This document shows positions 27,772 to 37,261 of a DNA stretch of 64,000 bases, piece after piece; the stretch's first letter is position 1, and each line of letters begins with the position of its first letter. Location of the stretch: NCBI RefSeq assembly GCF_026153515.1, contig NZ_CP110644.1, positions 5,211,501-5,275,500 of the forward strand, in the 5' to 3' direction. This DNA comes from Pseudomonas sp. KU26590 (lineage in GTDB: Bacteria; Pseudomonadota; Gammaproteobacteria; Pseudomonadales; Pseudomonadaceae). The notes below the pieces were generated by a model, which was not told the origin of the DNA, ran no database searches, and saw only the letters and a list, made by a program, of their open reading frames with translations. A program made the position numbers and the translations under genes.

Positions 27772-27867
27772 CGTGATTACCTCGTTGGCGGTCGGTGCAG
27801 CACAGGTGCGCTGCGATGACCGTCACTCTAGGTATGCCCGAAAAAGCCAGGAAGGCGTGTTGTTATC

Positions 27868-28677
27868 CTATGACCGTGAGTCATAGGCAGTGTGGCGAGG
27901 AATGTAGGTCACAAGCGACAGGTCCGGCCGCCCTTCAGGCGTCAGCGCGACGTAGGTGAAATCGATATGGCCGCTAATGGGATGCAGCAGACGCTTGCGA
28001 CCCTCTTCGAAACCTTTGACCTCGGTGTCCTGCCACCACTCTTTGAACTCAGGGCTCAGGGTCGACAGTTCTTCGATCAGGCTGTCGAACGGTGCCTTGT
28101 CCTGGGCCAGCGCGCGCGATGCCCGAAACGCACTGATCATGCCCCGCGCCATCTGCTCCCAGTCGAGGATGATGGTTCGATAGGGGATGTACAGAAACAG
28201 CAGACGCAACGTGTTGCGCTCATGGGGCTGCAATGAACCGTAGTCGACGAACAGCTCGGCGATGGCGTCGTTCCACGCCAGAATGTCGAGTCGGGCATTG
28301 CGCACATACGCCGGAATGGGGTTGATCGCGCGCACCAGCATCTCCAGGCCGTCCGTTACCCCGCCGCCGGTCGCAGCCACCGGCACCTCCAGGGCGGAAA
28401 GGGCATACAGGTGCGCGGACTCCACACGATCGAGCTTGAGGACTTTGGATATCCGTTGCAGCGCGTCCGGCGAGGGCTGAATGTCACGGCCCTGCTCAAG
28501 CCAGGTGTACCAACTGACGCTGACCCCGGCGAGCGCCGCTACTTCCTCTCGACGCAATCCCGGCGTGCGCCGCGGCCCTTCTGGCAGGCCGAAATCTTTC
28601 GGATCAAGGCGCGCCCGTCGGCTGGACAGAAAATTGCCGAACTCACGCCGCTGCTCTATCGAAGGTCTTTTAGCCAT
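27868..28677 (-). CDS. XRE-family regulator with MmyB-like ligand domain
   Basis: The 269-residue protein has an N-terminal helix-turn-helix (about 34-80, LRREEVAALAGVSVSWYTWLEQGRD). Its C-terminal domain is of the MmyB-like ligand-binding type (NPIPAYVRNARLDILAWNDA, then NTLRLLFL). Members often regulate an adjacent dehydrogenase or oxidoreductase gene and bind fatty-acid-like ligands. It probably controls the aldehyde dehydrogenase gene immediately downstream. Confidence 0.86.
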   Translation of the reverse strand: MAKRPSIEQRREFGNFLSSRRARLDPKDFGLPEGPRRTPGLRREEVAALAGVSVSWYTWLEQGRDIQPSPDALQRISKVLKLDRVESAHLYALSALEVPVAATGGGVTDGLEMLVRAINPIPAYVRNARLDILAWNDAIAELFVDYGSLQPHERNTLRLLFLYIPYRTIILDWEQMARGMISAFRASRALAQDKAPFDSLIEELSTLSPEFKEWWQDTEVKGFEEGRKRLLHPISGHIDFTYVALTPEGRPDLSLVTYIPRHTAYDSRS

Positions 28678-28729
28678 AACTCGCTCGTGGTCCGCGTTTT
28701 GGTTGATCGCGGAAAACCGGCATCGTGGG

Positions 28730-28848
28730 TCAAGGCCTGGCGTGGGTCAAGCCGGTCAAGGTATCGACGATGGCTTTGGGCTGGAGTCTGGTGTCCAGTC
28801 CGTTGGCATCCAGCGCGTTGTCGAGCCGACAGTCTCTGGCGAAATATA
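28730..28848 (-). pseudogene. remnant of a chemoreceptor gene (3' end with internal deletion)
   Basis: On the minus strand this reads RLDNALDANGLDTRLQP fused in frame to [15 protein letters not shown] and a stop. The first part matches an internal segment of the intact FIST chemoreceptor at 33435-35462 ([15 protein letters not shown]), and the second matches its C-terminus ([15 protein letters not shown]). The last 48 bp are identical to the intact gene's 3' end in 46 positions. It is therefore a decayed paralogue that lost most of the signalling domain; nothing upstream of 28848 still matches. Confidence 0.8.
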
Positions 28849-29347
28849 GCTATTGCGCAAATACCGCCATATTAAGCCGGTAGCAGTGCACGCCACGCCC
28901 AACCTTACGTTTAAATAAATATACTTGGTCTTCGTCAGAGACAGTGAAGCTGTCGAGCAACAACATTAGCATCCGTTCTTCAACCCTGGGTGCAGTGCGT
29001 GGCGCTGTTATTCTGCCGCCGTTTGTTATCGAGAGCCAATATGACCAATGCAGTCTGGGCATGGTACCGGTAGTGTGAGCTCGCTCGATGACCTGCATGG
29101 CTCCTGTTCAGTTGAGAGGCCCGTCACTCATGGACAGGGTAAAAACGAAAGAGAGCCGACGAAAACGAACAATCATCCGTCGAGGCTTACCGACGTCAGG
29201 TTGAAATGGTAATGTCGTGAAGGTTCCAATCACCCCGTCATCTTACCGGCAACACAGTAAGTGTTGCGACTTCACGAGCCCTGGGGCGGACTGGCGTCAT
29301 GAACCTCGCCCTATCAACTAACGGTTTTGCATACAAACGGTAATCGC
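28849..29347. other. intergenic region without supported gene
   Basis: About 500 bp separate the chemoreceptor remnant and the next small gene. A minus-strand frame of 82 codons at 28850-29098 is open but has no recognisable domain or convincing start signal. Base composition is more AT-rich than the core genes, in keeping with acquired DNA. Confidence 0.45.
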
Positions 29348-29761
29348 ATGAATGATCGGCATACCTGCTGGCTCAGCGCGGTCGATGAAAAGAAAATAGC
29401 GGCGGACGATTTGATCAACAGGGCCCACTCCTTGCTGTTTTCAGCTCGTATGATCATGGGAATAATGGCTATGAACGCTGGCTCAGCTCCATCAACCAAG
29501 GAACAGAGTCTGAAGGGGCTGAGAATAAAACCGCTAACCCCTGCTGAATCCGATGCGCTTGCGAGGCAACTGCAAAACTCGCTCAGTTTGGTGAGCGCTG
29601 AGATAAAAGTATTTATTCCTGAAGCTGAACGTGTAGTCGAATCCCTCTCAGCTCAGCCCTCCAAAATAGAGCCAGATAACGAGACTCGGCCCTTAGTGGA
29701 ATCCCAGCTTGCTCTAAAACAACGGATAGAGGTCCTCGCGGGGTTGGTTGCCAAAGAGTAG
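29348..29761 (+). CDS. hypothetical protein
   Basis: The predicted protein has 137 residues if started at MNDRHTCWLSAVDEKK; a start 21 bp earlier is also possible. The N-terminal part contains a hydrophobic Met/Ala-rich stretch (SARMIMGIMAMNAG, about 37-50), and the rest is charged and helical. I recognise no family. DUF3077-like proteins of pseudomonads have a similar organisation, but this is only a suggestion. It is flanked by the chemoreceptor remnant and the alginate-lyase-family gene, in an accessory block. Confidence 0.6.
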   Translation: MNDRHTCWLSAVDEKKIAADDLINRAHSLLFSARMIMGIMAMNAGSAPSTKEQSLKGLRIKPLTPAESDALARQLQNSLSLVSAEIKVFIPEAERVVESLSAQPSKIEPDNETRPLVESQLALKQRIEVLAGLVAKE

Positions 29762-29926
29762 CGGCGCTTGAGAGGACATGCTGCAATCGTCAGCGCTGCA
29801 CAAGCCTCAATGCCTAACACTTGCAAACCCATGCCCGGCTTTTCAAAGTATCAACACGTACAGTTCCCGCGTTTGCTTATGGAAACACGATCAGAAAAAA
29901 CATGAACATTTTGGCAGGGGCGATAT

Positions 29927-31138
29927 ATGCGAATTAGTCTGGTTCATACGATGGCTCTGCTCGCAGGGCTGTTTTGTGTTGGTGACGTGCGTGCCGAAGG
30001 CAAAAGCTTTGTGCACCCCGGGATGCTGAGTACGGAAGAGGATTTTTCCCGAGCCAGGCGGCTTGTGGCTGCCAATGTATCGCCTGCCGCCGACAGCTGG
30101 CGTCTTCTCGAGAAGAGTCAGTATGCCGCTGCAACCTATACACCTAATGCAGTGCAAAAAGTTGTTCGTGGAAACCCGTCTTGGGCCAAGGACAATTATG
30201 GCCTGCTCTATCGCGATGCGGCGGCTGCCTACCAGTTGGCGGTACGTTGGAAAATATCTGGCAACGTCGACTACGCGAATGCAGCAATAAAAATCCTGGA
30301 TGACTGGTCAGGTCATCTGACCGACGTCATAGGCACCAGCGATCGCTACTTGGCCTCTGGCCTCTATGGCTACGAGTTAGCCAATGCCGCAGAGATTATG
30401 AGAACTTACCCAGGCTGGAAAAACCTTCCACAATTCCAGACGATGATGGTCAAAGTCTTTTATCAGATGAACCATGACTTCATTACTAATCATAATACGT
30501 TGGGCGCGGCGGGGTTGCACTATTGGGCGAATTGGGATTTAGCCAACCTTGCCTCAATGATGGCGATTGGAGTTTTAGTGGACCGGCATGATATCTACAA
30601 AGAAGCCATGACCTATGTGGTGCAAGGCAGTGGGAATGGGGCTTTCCCAAATGCAATGTGGAAAGTCTACCCCGGGACATACGGCGCAGTTGGACTCGCG
30701 CAAGTGCAGGAAAGTGGTCGAGACCAGGGCCATTCGACACTCGATATTGCGTTGATTGGCGTGATTTGCCAGATGGCGTGGAATCAGCATGATGATGTAT
30801 TTGGTTTTGATAACAATCTGGCTGCCAAGGCCAGCGAGTATGTCGCCAAGTATAACCTCTGGAACAATGTGCCGTGGACAAACTACACCACCGCCGACGG
30901 ATCTGTGCAAACCGAAATTTCACCCGCCAGCAGGGGGAGCACCCGACCCATGTGGACGCTGATGTACAACCACTATGTCGGTATTCGAGGGCTGTCGTTA
31001 CCGTACACCAAAAAAATGATGGATAAGTTCGGTCCTGAGGCGGGTGCTTACGGAGCCAACAGTGGGGGATTTGATCAGCTGGGGTACGGGTCACTCTTAT
31101 TTTCAAACTACCTGGAAACGGCCGTGCGCAAGCAGTAA
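29927..31138 (+). CDS. alginate lyase family protein
   Basis: The 403-residue protein has a signal peptide (about 1-24, ending DVRAEG), so it acts in the periplasm or outside. The mature part is an alpha/alpha toroid-type lyase: FVHPGMLSTEEDFSRARRLV near the start, the catalytic-region motif NHNTLGAAGLHYWANWDLANLA (about 184-205) and VQESGRDQGHSTLDIALIG (about 262-280). It belongs to the alginate_lyase (PF05426-type) superfamily and cleaves uronate-containing polysaccharides by beta-elimination. Its exact polymer (alginate, glucuronan or other) is not certain. The convergent AraC gene may regulate it. Confidence 0.85.
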   Translation: MRISLVHTMALLAGLFCVGDVRAEGKSFVHPGMLSTEEDFSRARRLVAANVSPAADSWRLLEKSQYAAATYTPNAVQKVVRGNPSWAKDNYGLLYRDAAAAYQLAVRWKISGNVDYANAAIKILDDWSGHLTDVIGTSDRYLASGLYGYELANAAEIMRTYPGWKNLPQFQTMMVKVFYQMNHDFITNHNTLGAAGLHYWANWDLANLASMMAIGVLVDRHDIYKEAMTYVVQGSGNGAFPNAMWKVYPGTYGAVGLAQVQESGRDQGHSTLDIALIGVICQMAWNQHDDVFGFDNNLAAKASEYVAKYNLWNNVPWTNYTTADGSVQTEISPASRGSTRPMWTLMYNHYVGIRGLSLPYTKKMMDKFGPEAGAYGANSGGFDQLGYGSLLFSNYLETAVRKQ

Positions 31139-31413
31139 GAAACTGCAATTAGCGGCTGGCTTCGCTCAGTGCTAGCCGGTAATTCGCCGGAATCTGCTGA
31201 AAAAAGAAACCCCCGCCTCCAACAGGGTGCAATGAACAATGACTCCCACGCCGGAAGTCATCGCGTTATGAAAGCGTACTTCGCCTGATGACCACATCGA
31301 GGGCGCATGGTGTGGCCGGTGCACGCGGCCCCGCCATTAATTTCTGGTCAGACTGAAGAGTCAACTTGCACCTGCGTGTGCTTTATTAATTACGGCGATA
31401 GTTATTCAGAAAC

Positions 31414-32388
31414 CTAACGAAGAGGCCCTTTTATCTTACTTTGCGTCTGGAAGGGACTTTCTCCATAGTGGTCTTTGTAATACTTTGAAAACAGCCCGGC
31501 ATCCGAAAACCCCCAATTCAGAGCGATGCCTTGCCAAGACAGACGAATGTTCTCATTCATCAACTCGTTTCGAGCGCACTCCAACCTTACTCGCCTGAGG
31601 TATTGCATGGGCGTGGTGTTCTTGTAAGCTCTGAACCCAAGCTGGATATTCCGTACGCTGGTGGATGCGTACTTTGCAAGATCGGCAATCAGTACGTCTT
31701 CCTTGGCGTGGGCGTGGATATAGTCAATTGCTTTTGATACATGCCGAGGAACAAATGATTTTTTCTGGGCTTCAATCTTACTCGTAAAATTATGAGGTAT
31801 CGTGTCTATGATCGTTGCGATCAGCGCCTGCTTCAAGTAAGAAACGGCGAGCGGCGAATCCACCCCTCCCTCACTATTCACGCTGCTTCGGATACAGTTG
31901 ATAATCGCGTTCAATCCATTCCAGGGTGATGCGGTGGAGGGCAGTAATGGTTTGAACTCTACTCTGTCAAACTCCCCAAAGCCTCGCGCGCCTTCCAGTT
32001 GGCGAGAGACCAGGTCTGCTTCTATCATGACGGTGTCTGTATACGTGCCTGGAGAAAACTGGCCTTCAACCAGCCGTGAGCTATCGATGATGCAGAGTTG
32101 CCCTGATGCATGAACACGTCCCTGCTTGTTCATTTCCCATGTCGATTGACCTTGGTGCGTGAAGGAGACGAAGTACACGTCCGTACTCTGCTGCTTTTCA
32201 AAGCCCCAACCGGACCGGCTAGACGTCGAGCATACAAACATGTCTCCCAGGGAGTAGGTAATCTTTCGATAGTCCAATCGCCCGCCGCCTGAAAAATTTA
32301 ACGCAGGCGATAATCCGCACTTGTCGTAGTAGGACCACAGCTCTTCTTCATCTTCGAAATGAACTTTAGACAAGGAAAATTCAGTCAT
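31414..32388 (-). CDS. AraC-family transcriptional regulator
   Basis: The 324-residue protein has an N-terminal AraC-binding-like domain (about 1-180) and a C-terminal double helix-turn-helix (about 220-318; VLIADLAKYASTSVRNIQLGFRAYKNTTPMQYL, then GIALNWGFSDAGLFSKYYKDHYGESP). The start at 32388 is preferred to one 15 bp upstream because of an AGGT-like ribosome site. It resembles regulators of aromatic or sugar catabolism. It is convergent with the alginate-lyase-family gene and is a candidate regulator of it or of the genes nearby. Confidence 0.88.
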   Translation of the reverse strand: MTEFSLSKVHFEDEEELWSYYDKCGLSPALNFSGGGRLDYRKITYSLGDMFVCSTSSRSGWGFEKQQSTDVYFVSFTHQGQSTWEMNKQGRVHASGQLCIIDSSRLVEGQFSPGTYTDTVMIEADLVSRQLEGARGFGEFDRVEFKPLLPSTASPWNGLNAIINCIRSSVNSEGGVDSPLAVSYLKQALIATIIDTIPHNFTSKIEAQKKSFVPRHVSKAIDYIHAHAKEDVLIADLAKYASTSVRNIQLGFRAYKNTTPMQYLRRVRLECARNELMNENIRLSWQGIALNWGFSDAGLFSKYYKDHYGESPFQTQSKIKGPLR

Positions 32389-32919
32389 AACTAAACCTAT
32401 CATCTCGGCCTATGACGTACTGCGACGTGAGCCAAGGACTTCTTTACCGCTATCGAGTCCTTCGATGCGAAACACTGCAATTCTATAACGCCACTATGGC
32501 ATTATTGTAAAGGGAACGTACGTGCGTCAACGAGTAATCGCTTCATGGCTACGCGTTCCAGCCCAGACAGACGTTGCTGGATTCATGTGTAACGCTTTTG
32601 ACACGAAACTTACTTGGCCTGGAGGCGATCGGGAGGCTTAGAGAGCCTTCGTCTGCCCACTCTGCCCGCGCCTGGGTGTATGACAGCGTCCACCATCCAA
32701 ACAGTCCAAGCAGTCCAAGCAGTCCAAGCCCAGACCGCAGTCTTCTCAAACGAAGAACCTGTGGCGTTCATCCGTCACGTTCACTGGATGTGTGTCGCCA
32801 CCTCATGAAAACGAACAGAACCTGTAAAAAACGAAGAGTGTCTTGTGCGTTGCAACTGATCTCCCAGACGGCGTGATAGTGTTGATTTAGCGTTAATCAA
32901 GCTTGGGGGTAAGTCATTC
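32389..32919. other. intergenic region with short tandem repeat
   Basis: This roughly 530-bp region has no supported gene. At 32699-32727 there are three tandem copies of the 9-mer CAGTCCAAG with a degenerate copy in front. The frames that cross it encode only low-complexity peptides. Confidence 0.5.
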
Positions 32920-33378
32920 ATGAGCGCAGGCAGTCTTGTGTTTATAGCGTATCAGTTCAATGTCTCAAAATGCATCAAGATCGCGAATAACATCTTAGCC
33001 ATCCGCACTGGAATCGATACGAAACTTCTGGAACATAATGAAAATATATCCAGCATCAAGGCCACGGCGCTGGACATTTCATGGAAACATCAAAACCTCT
33101 TCATCGCCAACGAGATATTCGAACTGGAACAATCAACCCAGAAATTAAATGATGCCGTTGAGGCGCACTACCAATACGCGCTGGGCCGCCTGGGTTGTTC
33201 ATTGGATGAACTGAGGTCAGCGAACGAAGAACTCGAACGACTCATGCCAGACGAATTGGAAAGTATGATGCCGGCGCTGGCCGCCTGCCGGAGAGACCTG
33301 GATCAAGTCTGTGAAAAATTAGTCGCCTGCTCGATCATTGATCCCGCCACGCTGCGCGCGATGGGGATAATGGCCTGA
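32920..33378 (+). CDS. hypothetical helical protein
   Basis: This 152-residue protein of unknown family starts MSAGSLVFIAYQFNVSKCIKIANNILAIRTGID. The first 20 residues are mildly hydrophobic, and the remainder is predicted almost wholly helical, with Glu/Leu-rich stretches (about 60-130). It has no signal peptide or catalytic motif that I can see. Codon use and AT content differ from the core genes on either side. It lies between the AraC gene and the FIST chemoreceptor. Confidence 0.6.
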   Translation: MSAGSLVFIAYQFNVSKCIKIANNILAIRTGIDTKLLEHNENISSIKATALDISWKHQNLFIANEIFELEQSTQKLNDAVEAHYQYALGRLGCSLDELRSANEELERLMPDELESMMPALAACRRDLDQVCEKLVACSIIDPATLRAMGIMA

Positions 33379-33434
33379 CGGCTCCAATGGAATCACTCTC
33401 AAGGCGCTCCGGACGGCTGGACACACTTTGGGGA

Positions 33435-35462
33435 TCAAGACCTGGCGTGGGTCAAGCCGGTCAAGGTATCGGCGATGGCTTTAGTGCGCCGCGCCGTGCC
33501 TTCGGTGGCCTGGTTCGAGTGTTCCAGAGAGTCGAGCATTTCGCGCAGTGCGCCGACGCCGGTTGACTGGTCCTCGATCTGCTGCGCCACCCGCTGGATC
33601 TCGCTGGAGAGCAGGTCGATGTCCACGCCAATTTCTGCCGCGTTCTTGCGGGTGATTTCCGCCAGTTTACGCACCTCGTCGGCGACCACGGCGAATCCTC
33701 GGCCCAGATCCCCTGCCCGCGCGGCCTCTATCGCAGCGTTGAGCGCCAGCAGATTGGTCTGGCCGGCGATCTGTTGAATCACCTGCACGATGGACTGGAT
33801 GCGCAGGCTCGATTCCGCGAGGGCTCGTGCGCCGACCACCGCTTCGTCCGCCTGGCTGACCAGTGCTACGACGGTGTTGCCGGCGTTCGTCGACACGGTG
33901 TTCTGCTGGTCAATCGTGCCGGCCAGATCGTCCATCGACAGGTGCAACTCGCCGGAGTAGTGCTTGATTTGCGTGGACATCTCTTCCTGCTGCTGGCCGG
34001 CGTGGGCAAGGACCTGACCCAGTGCGGCGAGGCCCTCGAACACAGGCAGAACTTTGGTATCCAGCCCACGGGTGTCCAGCGCGTTGTTGAAATCGTTGAG
34101 CTTGAACGCCTCGATCTGCTTCACGATGACATGATTCAAACCCACCATCTTCTTGAGCTGGCGGCGCAGGAAAAACGCTTTGAATTCGCCATAGTGAGCA
34201 ATGAAATTATCCACATACTCATCGGTGAACGACGCGCCCTTCGCCACCCGGAAGAAAAAGATCGCCGTAAGCGTCTGGTTCAGGTTCAGGCCGAGGATTT
34301 CGCCGAAGGTCGAGAACCCCACCAGGGGCACGTCACCGAACAATCCGGTCATGCTGCCCAGGTCCTTGCTGTTGTTGGCCCGACGCAAGATGCAGTCGTT
34401 GAGGATCGCCGCGACGGGCTGCCCGCCTTTGCCGCGCAGGAATTGCTCGTAATCCACGCGGGTGGCTTCGCGCAAAGGGGTACGCTTGACCATCACCAGC
34501 TCTTCGCCGGGGGCCACGTCGCAGAACAGCTGAATGATCTGCTGCGCATGGTCGATGCGCGCGATAGAACGCACAAACAACTCGCTGCCTACCCGGATGG
34601 CGAAGGAATAATCCGCGAGGTTCTTCTCCAGGGCTTGAGCATCACAATTGAAGGCGTTACACAGCGCCTGCACCATGCTCATGATGTTGCCCTTGCTGTC
34701 GATCACCTGGTCGATAGTGCGGTCTTCGACCGAAGCCGTCAGCACACTGAAGGTCAGCCCGGCCGGTTGGAAGTTCTGACTTTTGAACACGCCGAACCGT
34801 ATGTCGGCGGCCGTCTTGATGAAGACAATTTGTGCATGATTCTGATAGCTGCGCTTGCCGTCGTGAATCAGCGTCTTCTTGAAATCCGACTTGCCGCCGG
34901 CCGAGCCTCCTACAAAGAGGCAGGGAAAACGCCCGGACTCGTAGAGCGCTTCCATGAAAAACGATTCGGACGCCGACAAGCCGTCGAACACCACGTAGGC
35001 CAGGGTGTCGCGGTGGTCGATGGCCGTGCTGACCTGCACACGCTTGATGTTGTTGATCAGTTTTTCAATGCGCTCACGCATCTCCATGCGCTTGCCGCCG
35101 CTGCGGATGTCTTCGCACTCCAGCGGCACCATCACCACTTCGGCTGATGCAATCACGCTGTGCTCGAAGAGTTGCAGGACGATGCGGTCCCAACGATCCC
35201 CGGTCGCGCAGTACAAACCAGTCGCACTGTTGCACAGCTCACCAGACGTGGTGCACAGGCTGAGCGCACTGTCAGGGAAGCGCTGCTTGATGCGCGCGGC
35301 AATTTGGTCGATGTCCAGATGCGGAGAAACGAAACCCGTCACCAGAACGGGAACTGAACGCACGCCTGCCAAGGCACCTTCCAGTTCGCCACCGGTGCAA
35401 TTGATGCTGATCGCTTCATGGCGATGGGCACGGGATCGATTGAAGAGGTTCAATGGGTTCAT
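33435..35462 (-). CDS. soluble FIST-domain methyl-accepting chemotaxis protein
   Basis: The 675-residue protein, started at [11 protein letters not shown], has FIST_N (about 25-225) and FIST_C (about 230-390) sensory domains. A short linker helix region follows, then an MCP signalling domain with the hairpin-tip motif [17 protein letters not shown] (about 590-606). There is no transmembrane segment, so it should sense a cytoplasmic ligand, probably an amino acid or small metabolite as proposed for FIST domains, and signal through CheA/CheW. The upstream 72 codons open in frame are not similar to the family. A truncated copy of this gene lies 4.6 kb away. Confidence 0.87.
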   Translation of the reverse strand: MNPLNLFNRSRAHRHEAISINCTGGELEGALAGVRSVPVLVTGFVSPHLDIDQIAARIKQRFPDSALSLCTTSGELCNSATGLYCATGDRWDRIVLQLFEHSVIASAEVVMVPLECEDIRSGGKRMEMRERIEKLINNIKRVQVSTAIDHRDTLAYVVFDGLSASESFFMEALYESGRFPCLFVGGSAGGKSDFKKTLIHDGKRSYQNHAQIVFIKTAADIRFGVFKSQNFQPAGLTFSVLTASVEDRTIDQVIDSKGNIMSMVQALCNAFNCDAQALEKNLADYSFAIRVGSELFVRSIARIDHAQQIIQLFCDVAPGEELVMVKRTPLREATRVDYEQFLRGKGGQPVAAILNDCILRRANNSKDLGSMTGLFGDVPLVGFSTFGEILGLNLNQTLTAIFFFRVAKGASFTDEYVDNFIAHYGEFKAFFLRRQLKKMVGLNHVIVKQIEAFKLNDFNNALDTRGLDTKVLPVFEGLAALGQVLAHAGQQQEEMSTQIKHYSGELHLSMDDLAGTIDQQNTVSTNAGNTVVALVSQADEAVVGARALAESSLRIQSIVQVIQQIAGQTNLLALNAAIEAARAGDLGRGFAVVADEVRKLAEITRKNAAEIGVDIDLLSSEIQRVAQQIEDQSTGVGALREMLDSLEHSNQATEGTARRTKAIADTLTGLTHARS

Positions 35463-35681
35463 CATTTGGCTCACTGGAAAGGGTCGCTGGGCACATGCGT
35501 GCATACGCTGCAGCTTTTCTCTGTATCGGCTGTGGTCGAGGAGACTGAAGCGCGGGGGGTAGGCGTCGGTCGGTAAGGGCAGTGGCTGGCGCATCGGGCA
35601 CGTCACGGATGGCCTCATCAACATTTGTTTTGAATTTGGCGGCCAACCCGCTTTTCCTGCTGTAGAGCAGCAGCACACGAG

Positions 35682-36587
35682 TTATAAGTGGAATTCTGGA
35701 GACTGAACCAATTTCATTGCTTCATCGCGCAGGGACTTCCCACACGGAGACAACTCGCGATAGGCCAGCGCCAGCACATAAGGAACAGGAGTCCCTGGCC
35801 CTATGAGTTCTCGAACCGCGAGCCGGCCAGGTTGACGGCGGGCATAGCTGTTCGGCATGAGCGCCACACCGACCCCGCCGGCTACTAGTCCGGCGGTGGT
35901 CTGCATTTGACGAGGCTTTTGTACTACCCGGGGAGTGAAACCTGCGGTCGCGCAAGCCGACAAAATGCGCGAATGCATGCCAGGGCCATGGTGCGCAGCG
36001 AACAGTATCCATGGTTGATCGGCCAACGCCGTCAGCGCTATGCACGGGTCGTGTGCCAAAGGATGGTCCTGCGGCAATACCGCCACCATCCGGTCTTCGA
36101 ATAGTGGCTCGATGTGGATATTCCTCGGTTCCATGACCGGCAGCACCAGAATACCCACATCAAGCCGGTCATCGCGCAGGCCGTCCAGTTGTTCTGGCGG
36201 AGTGGCCTCTTGCAGCTGGATGTCGACGTTCGGGTTCTCAGCGTGGTAACGCCGCAGCAGCTCTGGCAGCAAGCCGTCGACGATACTGTCGACGAAGCCC
36301 AAGCGAATGGTTCCGATCATCCCCGCAGCAGAACGACGCGCCATCTCACACGCACGCTCGGCTTGCAACAAGGTCTGACGGGCCTCAACCAAAAATACAA
36401 CACCTGCCGGGGTTAACTGAGTGGCACGCGTACTACGCTGCAACAGCTGTACGCCAAGGCATTCTTCCAAGCGGCGAATCGCCACACTCAGGGGTGGCTG
36501 TGACATGTTCAAGCGCTGCGCGGCCTTGCGGAAATTCAGAGTTTCGGCAACCGCTACGTACTGGCGCATCAACCTCAAATCAATCAT
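35682..36587 (-). CDS. LysR-family transcriptional regulator
   Basis: The 301-residue regulator, started at 36587 (MIDLRLMRQYVAVAETLNF), has the LysR winged helix-turn-helix (about 3-62; AAQRLNMSQPPLSVAIRRLEECLGVQLLQR) and a periplasmic-binding-like effector domain (about 90-295). It is divergent from the YagU-like/cupin/SMP-30 genes, with a T-N11-A palindrome in the 127-bp gap, and therefore very likely controls them. The effector is unknown. Confidence 0.9.
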   Translation of the reverse strand: MIDLRLMRQYVAVAETLNFRKAAQRLNMSQPPLSVAIRRLEECLGVQLLQRSTRATQLTPAGVVFLVEARQTLLQAERACEMARRSAAGMIGTIRLGFVDSIVDGLLPELLRRYHAENPNVDIQLQEATPPEQLDGLRDDRLDVGILVLPVMEPRNIHIEPLFEDRMVAVLPQDHPLAHDPCIALTALADQPWILFAAHHGPGMHSRILSACATAGFTPRVVQKPRQMQTTAGLVAGGVGVALMPNSYARRQPGRLAVRELIGPGTPVPYVLALAYRELSPCGKSLRDEAMKLVQSPEFHL

Positions 36588-36622
36588 CCGATACCTTCTT
36601 AGTATCAATAAGCCATCAAAAT

Positions 36623-36637
36623 AGTATGTTACATACT
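36623..36637. promoter_or_regulatory. LysR-type operator candidate
   Basis: The sequence AGTATGTTACATACT is a perfect 6-3-6 inverted repeat containing a T-N11-A core. It is centred about 43 bp upstream of the LysR start and 85 bp upstream of the divergent gene, a usual place for autoregulation and activation. Confidence 0.55.
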
Positions 36638-36714
36638 TATTTGACTTGGACATAATTGGTCAGTGAAGACCAAAAGATTCGTTTCGGTCTGGTCCCTGAA
36701 TAAAGGATTCTGTC

Positions 36715-37203
36715 TTGAACGCTCGTGACTATGGTGCAGCTGCACTGGCCGGTTTCATTGGCGGCAACGTTTCCAGCTTCATCAAGTGGGGTACAGAAAT
36801 TCCTATGCCCCCTCGCGCCCCAGGTCGATCTCTCCCTCCGCTGGAAATGCTTAACTCCATCGGTATCGATGCTCAACAGCTCACTTACGAATATTCCCAG
36901 CACGTCATCAATTACGGAAGCGGCCTAATTCATCATGGATTTTCCATCGTCTTTGCCATGCTCTATTGCCTGCTCGTAATCAGGTATCCGCGTGCCGCCT
37001 TGTGGCAAGGCGTTGGCTTCGGTCTGTTGGTCACCGTTGGCTTTCACGGAGTGATCCTCCCGGTGTTTCACTGGGCGCCACCGCTCTGGGACCTTCCTCC
37101 AGAAGAGTGGATGTCTGAAACGTTCGGGCACCTGCTGTGGATGTGGGTGATCGAAGTCATACGACGGGATTTGCTGCAACGCTGGTCGCCCCATCTAAAG
37201 TGA
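36715..37203 (+). CDS. YagU-family (DUF1440) inner-membrane protein
   Basis: The 162-residue protein has about four hydrophobic segments and the family's pattern (AALAGFIGGNVSSFIKWGTEIPMPPR, then LIHHGFSIVFAMLYCLLV and WGQ-like loops). The start is TTG, preceded by AAAGGA; a later ATG would delete the first helix. YagU affects acid resistance in E. coli; the molecular role is unknown. It is the first gene of a plus-strand set with a cupin and an SMP-30 protein, divergent from LysR. Confidence 0.8.
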   Translation: MNARDYGAAALAGFIGGNVSSFIKWGTEIPMPPRAPGRSLPPLEMLNSIGIDAQQLTYEYSQHVINYGSGLIHHGFSIVFAMLYCLLVIRYPRAALWQGVGFGLLVTVGFHGVILPVFHWAPPLWDLPPEEWMSETFGHLLWMWVIEVIRRDLLQRWSPHLK

Positions 37204-37261
37204 GAGTGAGATGCGCTGTGCCCCGGTTAATTCGGAACGTTTACATAGATGGAGTATTTTG

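Noticed and set aside
28850..29098. 82-codon minus-strand frame
   Set aside because: It has no recognisable domain, no clear ribosome site, and lies in noncoding-like sequence next to the chemoreceptor remnant.
33774..35147. 457-codon plus-strand open frame
   Set aside because: It is antisense to the FIST chemoreceptor gene, whose domains are clear. The frame is His/Arg/Val-rich with no domain, as usual for the opposite strand of a GC-rich gene.
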